A stretch of DNA of 11,567 bases from Ichthyophonus hoferi (taxonomy: Eukaryota > Opisthokonta > Ichthyosporea > Ichthyophonida > Ichthyophonidae): positions 7,276 through 18,842 of the forward strand of contig NAOQ01000563.1 of NCBI GenBank assembly GCA_002751075.1, in the 5' to 3' direction. This document shows, piece after piece, positions 1-7,048 of the stretch (the first letter of the stretch is position 1; the number at the start of each line of letters is the position of its first letter). Under the pieces are notes generated by a model that searched no databases, was not told the DNA's origin, and worked only from the letters and a program-made list of their open reading frames with translations. A program made the translations under genes and the position numbers.

Positions 1-3
1 TTT

Positions 4-63
4 ATGTAAATAAACGCTATTGTCACTATCTAATGTCAGTAAGCAGTTTTCTGACTTCTGAGC
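4..63. repeat. Left arm of a 60-bp inverted repeat
   Basis: The reverse complement of 4-63 matches 443-502 at 58 of 60 positions. The arms lie about 380 bases apart. Weaker similarity continues for roughly 10-15 bases past the inner end of this arm, with an extra ~8 bases in the right copy (both read around G-A-A-C-C). In the sense of the right-hand copy, both arms encode the peptide AQKSENCxLTLDSDNSVYLH, with one conservative residue change. The left arm looks like the edge of a second, oppositely oriented copy of the coding-like unit at 311-661 that runs out of the window. Confidence 0.85.
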
Positions 64-210
64 GGTTCACAAACTATCTATAAGGTGTTTTAAGCCAATA
101 GTATTTAAGTATTGTAGCAAGATTAAATTCTAGTAAGTCTCTTTGACCTATCATAAGATGGATGAGTTAATATGAATATTTATGATTGGCTCCGTTTTTA
201 ATGATTAAAC

Positions 211-393
211 TTGGCGTCTTCGTGTTTACTAGAGAGAGTAGCACTAGCGATAAAAACGAGTTATAAAAAGAAACCAAAACTGAACAATAAAAGGGCTTCC
301 GCTCACACATATGTGGCACGGAAAATGCGACGTTCTCGTATTCGTACACAAGAATATTTTGGATTCTATACACATCGTTATTGTAAAGTCTAA
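211..393 (+). other. Coding-like open stretch, basic peptide, unrecognised
   Basis: An open frame of 60 codons with no in-frame ATG at its start, rich in Lys and Arg (KKKPKL, KMRRSRIR) and ending in HTYVARK...FGFYTHRYCKV. Its composition is less AT-driven than chance frames nearby, which is the only reason to list it. No family is recognised. It overlaps the next open stretch in another frame. It could be an exon of an unknown gene, a remnant of a mobile element, or chance. No function is proposed. Confidence 0.2.
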
Positions 394-661
394 TTTACCA
401 CTGGCTCTCGTAAACGATACACAGTCTGCGAACCACTCACTTGCTCAGAAGTCAGAAAACTGCGTACTAACATTAGATAGTGACAATAGCGTTTATTTAC
501 ATGATAACATAGTTCCGCTAAATGATCAATCTCATTGTGCAATAACAACATTCGCACCAAAACGTTTTGAAGCATTCATTCCTTCTGAGTTAGAACAGAA
601 GGATAATTATTTTAATCAGTTACCTAGAGAATTGGGTTATGGGCCTTTAATAGAACCCTAG
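311..661 (+). CDS. Hypothetical open reading frame, unrecognised
   Basis: A frame of 116 codons from an ATG. The part from about residue 28 on looks protein-like: mixed acidic and polar residues, a segment AQKSENCVLTLDSDNSVYLH, then FAPKRFEAFIPSELEQ and LPRELGYGPL near the end. No domain is recognised and no signal peptide or membrane segment is visible. Part of it (443-502) is present a second time in inverted orientation at 4-63, so it belongs to a repeated sequence, possibly a mobile-element remnant. The first 27 codons overlap another open frame and may not be coding. Confidence 0.3.
   Translation: MWHGKCDVLVFVHKNILDSIHIVIVKSNLPLALVNDTQSANHSLAQKSENCVLTLDSDNSVYLHDNIVPLNDQSHCAITTFAPKRFEAFIPSELEQKDNYFNQLPRELGYGPLIEP
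443..502. repeat. Right arm of the 60-bp inverted repeat
   Basis: This is the partner of 4-63. It lies inside the open stretch 311-661 and differs from the left arm by two substitutions, one silent and one conservative in that frame. A transcript crossing both arms could fold into a 60-bp stem. Confidence 0.85.
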
Positions 662-805
662 AACAACAACTGAACATCGAAGACAAATCCGATCAAACAG
701 CTATAACTCACACTGACCAACTAACGATAACTACTATCAACAATACAATTGGAGATCCGGAAGCCTGTGGGCAAGTCACTAGAACTACCACAGATTGCTA
801 TAGAT
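640..805 (+). other. Second coding-like open stretch, unrecognised
   Basis: Directly after the previous frame, another frame stays open for about 50 codons with a protein-like mix (EQQLNIEDKSDQTAITHTDQL, then a Thr-rich run and GDPEACGQVTRTTTDCYR) and ends where the minisatellite begins. It has no start codon of its own. It may belong to the same unrecognised, repeated element as 311-661. It is listed separately because the relation between the two cannot be settled from this window. Confidence 0.2.
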
Positions 806-1039
806 AATAACTACAATACAGTAACATAATAACTGTAATACAGCAAGATCATAACTAATACAGTAAGGTAATAACTACAATACAGTAGCATAATAGGTAC
901 AATACAGTAAAATAATAACTACAATACAGTAAGGTAATAACTATAATACAATAAGGTAATAACTATAATACTATAAGATAAGAACTACAATACTATAAGA
1001 TGTCAACTATAATACAACAAGATAATAACTACAACACAG
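806..1039. repeat. 22-bp minisatellite, about 10.7 copies
   Basis: Units begin AATAACTACAATACAG and end AAGGT or AAGAT. Boundaries fall at 806, 828, 850, 870, 892, 914, 936, 958, 980, 1002 and 1024; the third unit is 20 bp and the last is partial. Copies differ by a few substitutions, mostly C/T and A/G. The unique sequence just before the array (about 781-805, AGAACTACCACAGATTGCTA followed by TAGAT) resembles a unit, suggesting the array grew by duplication of local sequence. Confidence 0.9.
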
Positions 1040-2262
1040 AATGAAATCGACAGCCACTAGGGTTAGAACATTTTGCCTTGCTTGTTAACAGCATATTTAG
1101 CCATTTATTTTGTGGGAGTAGATAGATGATTTGCCACTCCTACTATGTTAAAGTGAAAGTAAAATATATTTATCTACCAAAATTGCAAACAGCTTATGAT
1201 TATATCTGTAATAAAGTTCAATAAGATGGTATTTGACCTATAAAGGCATAACTTTAAAATGTTTAAAAGAAGTTGAAAAAAACTTGAAAACAAAACTGTT
1301 CCAGCCCTGCATATGATAGACTCCTACTAAATTTAATCTTATTAGAGTTTTGTGTTTTAGTACGTATTTGAAATATGCCAATGCTCAAGTTATAATAATT
1401 ATTATGTGAATACTTTGAATTATCATATACATATATATAGCAGTCTTGCAACATTATGTTTAAATAAGTTGCCATATTTTTCGAGTACACAATGGGTAAA
1501 TATTATTTTACATCGTTTATGTAATCCAATGAAAATTAAGATTTTTAGATTAATTTATTGGCTTATAATCGTTACTACTATTGATAAATTGATTAAGTTT
1601 GTGTTTGAAGTTTTTTCCTTTTGACACAACCTTGCAACACTAGTCAGAATATTATGTAAACATTTATTTTTCTGCAGTAAACGTTGCGTAGAATATAACA
1701 TATTTTTCCTATATTTTCAAAATGTGCTTTTTCTCAATTTAGTCATGATCATAAGTGGTATGTACAATTTAACATCCATATTGTTGGAATGCGGTAACAT
1801 ACTTAACTATTGGCTTGTTTCTATAGGTATTTTAACTTGTTCAGATTTTTATTAATGATTTTAATAATAATTTTGATGTATTATTGGTGAATTAGCCGTT
1901 AAGGTCAGGTGGGTATATTTTTATGGAGATCAACTGTGTTCAGGTTATTTAAAACCTACAGGAAGAAAAGGTACAACAGTAGCCGGTAACTTCATTGCAA
2001 GAAACCTTCGTATTTGTATGTTGCAGTTTTTTTATTTTTGACTATGCTATATTAGTGATATATGGCGGCACAAGCACGTAGGCCGTAGTGTACATTTGAG
2101 ATCTCAAAGGTTATATATAGTTCAGTCAGATCACTGTAAAATAAAGGCCTTTTTATATGGAAAAAGTAAAGGAAATTTATTTGCTGATCTGAAAATTATA
2201 AAACTGCGCATTGATCTTAACAATTGTAGTTAAACTCTGTGTTGGAATAATATACCGCAAAT
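1040..2262. other. Gene-free AT-rich stretch upstream of the CBM48 gene
   Basis: No convincing exon is seen on either strand; open frames here (for example 1263-1490 minus and 1406-1624 plus) have the Ile/Tyr/Asn/Lys/Phe-rich composition of translated AT-rich DNA. The 5' leader of the downstream gene must lie at the right end. A TATA-like run at 2111-2120 (TTATATATAG) followed by TCAGTC sits about 150 bases before the start codon, but such strings are common at this base composition, so promoter assignment is weak. Confidence 0.5.
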
Positions 2263-5200
2263 ATGAAAGCACTTGCACGCTTTATGTCAGGCGGCACCAC
2301 AAATAAAGAAAAGCAACAACTTAATGCTCAACAGCTACAACAACAACAACAACAACAAATAATGCAAATACAACAACTACAGCAACTACAACATCAGCAG
2401 CAATTACAACGTCAACAGCAGCAGCAACAACAACGAAAAATAGAACAAGCACAGCAGCAAGATATGGAGCAATCTAAAGCTGCTTATCAAGCACAAGACG
2501 TTTCATGGAATCCAATACTTGGAAGACATGGAGGAGAAGGGAGTAGTCGGGATATAGAAAAACACAATGAGAATAAGCATAGACAGGTTAATGAAAACGA
2601 TGATGACGATGATGAGGAGGAGGATGATGATGCAGATGATGAGTATTACGAAGATGAATATGACGATGAGTATAATGATTTGGAAGATGACAATGCTGAT
2701 GATATGGATGATAACCAAACTGGACATGATCGCAAGGAGTCTCTAAAGGATACCATAAGAAACGAGAAAGAGACTGAACTCCATGATGGTATTAGAAATT
2801 TCAACATGGCCGATGAGAATGGAAACAATGCAGGTAATAATGGAAATTCTAATCAAGCATTTTTACCAAGCGAGCCATACCTGGGCTCATCTCTTCCTCA
2901 AATGAGCCAAATGTATAAAGGAAAGCCACAGTTGGAACAAAAGAAAAGCGGGGGACCTGCTTCTGATCTAAGCATGGGCCTAGATTTATCACACGGCCAC
3001 CAGTTCAATCAACACTCATCACCCATCCTAACTCGAGCACTTAACCACAAGATGTCCTCCTACGATTCCCCACCAGACAAAAGAGAGCAGGAATGGAAGC
3101 AACGGACCCGTGCTAATTCAGAGCAGCAAAACAATACACATATAGTCAGCTCACGAGAAGAGCTTCAAGCCACCGTTGGCCACAAGAGTGAACGCTCATC
3201 ATCACTGTCCAAAAATATCCTTCCATCGGAACTGAGCCAATTTTCACCAGATCAGCTACATCAATTGATTGCATTACATCAGTTACTGCAAGATCAACAG
3301 GCTAGTAATACTAATAATTATAACCATGACACTGAAGCCGACCCAAATTCATCCACCAATAGAAATATCGTAACAAATATTCCCAATCTCAATAAATACA
3401 ATTCCAACCCAGACCAGATGCAAGACCAGATATTAGGGTCAAATAGTCCTATCACCAAAAGAGAAATGGTTTGGAGAAGATCCAGTGACGAAATTATAAG
3501 AAATCCATATAATAATGACAACATGGTAATGCGTGCTTTCCAATCCGACATACTTACCATTCTATATGATTTTAATCTATTTCTTAACTTTTGACTGCTT
3601 ATAATTGTTTATTGACTTGTCTTCAGTTATACAAATATTTTTGCATCATACTATAATAAAGTATGTTAGTGTGATCAATCGTTTCTTCATTACAACGTAT
3701 ATATTGCATTAGCATAAGGGGAGTTTTGTTTTCTCTATGTGAAAATAAGCGTTTGGTGCTCTTAAGTACGTAGTCGTGATATTCTGATAAAAATATCAAT
3801 AATGGGACCTAGAGAGCATATTCTTTTTTCAAATATACTTATAGGCAAAGGTAACAAAACTTTTAAATGGGGATATATAAAACAATAATTAGAAAGTATA
3901 GGAAACCAAGCCAACTATGGGGTTGTGGAATGAAAAGTTTAAAAACAAAAACAAAAAAGTATGCTGGAGTTCTAATAAATATTCTTTAACAAAACGTATT
4001 TGTGTTCAATACTATATTTTTTACAGGTGTTGAGTGGCGAGCATACTCACCAACGATCGCATTCCATGGGAACATCTACTGTTTTAAATGTAATTTTTTT
4101 TTCTGTGTTTCTCTTTATCTGTTGCTGTAGTTATTAGCCCTATTTTCCACCTTGTTATATTTTCCTGTGTATTTTAAACTTGCTTCAATATGCTGTCCTT
4201 CTTTTTAATTCGTCATTTATTTTTTATTACTATGCGCCACCTTATGATATAGGCATCTAATCTTTTACACATATTATTATGCATATATATATTAATTCTC
4301 ATGTATATTCATTTACATACATAACGCTAATTGTTCCGTAGCACACGCCAATATATTCTAATATTCAATATTTTCTTACCCAGAATAATTATGTATCGCA
4401 ACAGCAGATACCACGTTGGCGGCAAGAACAAGGTAACCTGAACTCTGAAAAGTACACTTTGGTACCTGAGACGCCACCACCCAATGATGAAAATAGAAAA
4501 AATATAATGTTTGTGTGGAAGGCTGACCCTGACACTGGTATGTGAGTACATATTGCATCAAATTGTGTGGTTAATACATTATTATATTTGGTTTTTTTGT
4601 TTGAATTAGCCAAGATGCTCTAGAAGATTTCCTCTAAAAGATTGCGCCTATGGTCATACTTGCTTTTCCACATTTGTGATGTACTTGTTTTCAGGGTATG
4701 ATCTACTTAGGGTAAAGATATTTAGGAATAGAGAGGGGTAAAGCGATACGTATTTGGTTCTACTTTTGTATATGCACATGATAAATTCACGGTTATAGGG
4801 CGCTTTCCACTATAATTATTGGAGTAGGTATTGTGCTTTTAATTGTTTTTAGTTTATTTACGCTGCGTATATAATTCTATATTATCATATAGAACGATTC
4901 GTTTCACTTCTTTTTTTTTTTTTTTTGGTATTGTCAGAAATTTCTTTTAAGTTGTCTTTCTATGTATTGAAGTCTTTTTCTTGGTTAATCTAATTTAACT
5001 CTTGTCTAATTTTTTTTTATGTTTTTGCAGCCGTTCAAATATGTAGAATATTACATTTGCATATGCTTTTGTACGTTATAAAATTGCATGTGCCCACACA
5101 CAGTCATCTACGGTGACAGAGGATGATGTAACGCTAACTATATATTACATTTGAAAACCCCACTGCAAGGCAATGTGCCAGTAGAATAATCTAAACAAAT

Positions 5201-5966
5201 ATTTAAGGAGTTAGGCGATAGTAGTGCATCAAATGACAAAAAGACTAGATATTAAAAATAAAGATAAAAAGACAGATCCGTTAAATGGTACATTTAATTT
5301 AATTAAGAAGAAGAACAAACAGCTCAATGACAGTATCCTGCCACGTGTAGTTGTGGAAGTGGTTGGGTCCTGGGACGACTGGAGCGATCACATTGCAATG
5401 CAGGTAGGAGATATCAGATTAATGATTTAATCCTATATGTGACATACTGTAACATTCTATATCCATCACTATATACGGTGATAAAGATATATGATTTTAT
5501 TATGGTCCAGCTACACACACCCCATCTACCAAGCATGATAAGAGATATAGATAAAAATAAAGTCTTTTCACTACAAAAGAATCTTGCCTTGCAATAAAGC
5601 AAATAAATACGTAAATTCAAAATTTAAGAAAAATGACACTATCAATAATTATATCTAGATCAGTAACATTAAATTTAACATAACTATTAACTATAAACCA
5701 TAGAGAAAACAAAAAACCATCACTGTGGTTGGTAAACAGCACAAATTATAAAACAATAATGACGGCTTTAAGATAGGTTTTAAGACTCATACTACTGGTC
5801 CGACCTGGGCCCATAGGTGGATGGGGCTACCCACTACATTGTCCTCAATCTAATGCCTGGCACCTATGAATATAAATATCTGGTCAAGGGGTGGTGGACC
5901 TATGACGTCAACAAGAAAAAGGTGCAGGATGGCCATGGAAGTTTCAGCAATATCTTTACCATATAG
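2263..5966 (+). CDS. Poly-Q/acidic protein with C-terminal CBM48 glycogen-binding-like domain (five exons)
   Basis: Proposed exons are 2263-3525, 4027-4089, 4384-4537, 5222 or 5225-5403, and 5817-5966 (stop TAG 5964-5966), with intron phases 0, 0, 1, 0. They join into one frame of 602 or 603 codons. The start ATG at 2263 has A at -3, and an in-frame TAA lies at 2248-2250. Numbering for the 602-residue form: Gln-rich coiled-coil-prone region 18-70; Asp/Glu tract 113-150; disordered Asn/Ser/Gln-rich middle to about 480; CBM48 fold 483-602. The CBM48 call rests on IMFVWKA (first strand), VVVEVVGSWDDW (535-546), LMPGTYEYKYLVKGWWTYD (565-583) and GSFSNIFTI at the end. These match the GSFNNW, LPPGxYxYKFxVDGxW and NNxxxV blocks of AMPK-beta and relatives. 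The sugar-contacting Trp, Lys and Trp appear kept (W546, K573, W579 or W580). The AMPK-beta C-terminal domain that binds alpha and gamma is absent, so this is not a complete AMPK-beta subunit. Partner and pathway are unknown; glycogen or starch binding is inferred. The exon 2 donor (4080 or 4089) and exon 4 acceptor are the least certain points. Confidence 0.8.
2314..2472 (+). repeat. CAA/CAG-rich poly-glutamine tract in exon 1
   Basis: Codons for residues 18-70 are mostly CAA and CAG in irregular alternation, broken by Leu, Ile, Met and His. The mixed codons mean it is not a pure trinucleotide microsatellite. The regular Leu/Ile spacing among the Gln residues suggests a coiled coil and not a plain homopolymer. 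Confidence 0.85.
2599..2712 (+). repeat. GAT/GAA-rich acidic tract in exon 1
   Basis: A run of GAT, GAC and GAG/GAA codons encodes residues 113-150, nearly all Asp or Glu with interspersed Tyr (EYYEDEYDDEYND). Tract length is likely to vary between strains. The antisense frames here are long, hydrophobic and spurious. Confidence 0.8.
5031..5127 (+). other. Possible cryptic or poison exon in intron 3
   Basis: The best pyrimidine tract and acceptor in intron 3 is not at the CBM48 exon but at 5030 (a T-run ending in TTTTTGCAG). Joined to the exon 3 donor at 4537 (phase 1) it reads 28 codons starting AVQICRILHLH and stops at TGA 5114-5116. A possible donor (GTAACG) follows at 5128. Its use would give a protein lacking the CBM48 core. 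It could equally be an unused decoy. Confidence 0.25.
5215..5226 (+). promoter_or_regulatory. Tandem TAGTAG 3' splice site of exon 4
   Basis: AG dinucleotides at 5220-5221 and 5223-5224 form a NAGNAG acceptor. Both give phase 1 and keep the frame, so the product would have one Val or two at the junction. A branch-point-like CTAAAC lies at 5191-5196. The pyrimidine tract is weak. A third AG at 5213-5214 gives the wrong phase for the exon 3 donor. Confidence 0.5.
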
Positions 5967-5995
5967 GGCACCCTCCACTAGATATATGCAATGCC

Positions 5996-5998
<3 letters not shown>

Positions 5999-6029
<31 letters not shown>
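5999..6029. repeat. (TA)n microsatellite, about 15 units
   Basis: An uninterrupted TA run lies 32 bases after the stop codon of the CBM48 gene, within its expected 3' untranslated region. Confidence 0.95.
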
Positions 6030-6035
<6 letters not shown>

Positions 6036-6237
6036 ACATGTGCATGAAACGTTCATGGCGCGCTTCTTAATATCAAACCGGTCTCATGTACGTACGATTA
6101 AGGGCTTGTTAGGTGGGAATTTCTGTCTATTTATACAAGGATAGTAAGGACAGTGTTAGATCTTACACCACATATTTGGATCTCTCTTCAACCGCATACT
6201 CACAGATCTCCCCTCCCTCATAATATAATTACCTAGT

Positions 6238-6240
<3 letters not shown>

Positions 6241-6268
<28 letters not shown>
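6241..6268. repeat. (AT)14 microsatellite
   Basis: A second uninterrupted alternating run, about 210 bases after the first. The sequences flanking the two runs are not alike, so they are not copies of one larger unit. Confidence 0.95.
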
Positions 6269-6967
6269 GCTTAAAATATATACACTTGCCATCTTGCACC
6301 GGTTGGAAACAAGGTTTAAGGTATATTCAAGTACTATTCAGAAAAGAGAAACAACTAATAGCACTCCTTGCTAGGTCTAAGTGCCCAGATAATCAGATGG
6401 AGCAATGCGTACAATTATAATTATTATAATGGCAGATAGAATCAGAATATGATTTGGGGGTGAAACAGAGAGAGGCAAGGTGGCGTGGAAGCATCTGGTA
6501 AAGGTTAGATTATATTAAATCAAAGGATGGTGGGAAAGAGCTTATGTACCAAGATATCCATTAGATGTAAAATATTACTAGGATAGAAGGTGCCTCTTAG
6601 TACAACATGGCTCCGTTGTCCAACATATATGACGATATTTATATAAGATGAGAGTACACTGCGTACATCTATATACGGGTTGGTAGGAGAATTTTAAATA
6701 AATGTCGCTATAAAACAACGGCGTAAGACGCAAGGCATGTCTGGTTTGTTATACAATCTCTGCTATAGGCATACCGCCAGAGATATCACACAGGCAGTAC
6801 CACTTTGGTATCTTAATACTCGAGTTGAGTGCGTTTAAAAAATATTAGAAAGTGTTAGGAATAATAAGTGAGACAGGAGCGTTCCTGTGACCTATATTCT
6901 TTTAGAAGGAGAGGCGCTTTAACGTATGCCTTTTTATACGCGGAGTACAAATATGCTAAGATATATT

Positions 6968-6979
6968 TTTATTAATAAA
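6968..6979. terminator. Palindromic bidirectional poly(A) signal candidate
   Basis: TTTATTAATAAA is its own reverse complement and gives AATAAA on both strands. On the minus strand it lies about 75 bases after the U-box stop codon, a normal distance for a poly(A) signal. On the plus strand it is about 1 kb after the CBM48 stop, where 6697-6702 is an alternative. AT-rich DNA yields such strings by chance, so the role is inferred from position. Confidence 0.4.
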
Positions 6980-6999
6980 CAAGTCAGCAGGACTTGTTT
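6977..6999. terminator. Hairpin next to the palindromic AATAAA
   Basis: AAACAAGTC (6977-6985) pairs perfectly with GACTTGTTT (6991-6999) around a five-base loop AGCAG. It overlaps the end of the palindromic poly(A) motif and sits just beyond the 3' end of the U-box gene, so it may mark 3'-end formation of one or both convergent genes. Confidence 0.35.
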
Positions 7000-7048
7000 T
7001 AGGTAGGATGCTTAAGCAATGATAAAAGTATAAAATATAAGACAACAA

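Larger units (their letters stand above)
5967..7048. other. Spacer between the two convergent genes
   Basis: No exon is seen here on either strand. The stretch holds 3' flanking sequence of both genes, two (TA)n microsatellites, a small hairpin (ACAGGA 6873-6878 with TCCTGT 6883-6888), AATAAA on the + strand at 6697-6702 as a possible poly(A) signal, and the palindromic AATAAA/hairpin block near 6968-6999. Confidence 0.6.

Noticed and set aside
2503-2828. Minus-strand open frames rich in Ile, Val and Ser opposite exon 1
   Set aside because: They are antisense shadows of the GAT-rich acidic tract; reverse-complemented Asp codons read as Ile, Val and Ser.
3318-3560. Minus-strand frame of 80 codons
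   Set aside because: Antisense to the exon 1 coding sequence, with no recognisable domain.
3526-3594. Extension of exon 1 to the stop at 3592-3594
   Set aside because: The ending FQSDILTILYDFNLFLNF looks like translated intron. A good donor (ATG|GTAATG) precedes it, and downstream exons continue the frame into CBM48.
4327-4613. Three overlapping minus-strand frames
   Set aside because: All lie opposite CBM48 exon 3 or its flanking introns and resemble no family.
5866-6144. Plus-strand frame of 92 codons
   Set aside because: It overlaps the last CBM48 exon in another frame and runs through the TA microsatellite as an Ile-Tyr repeat.
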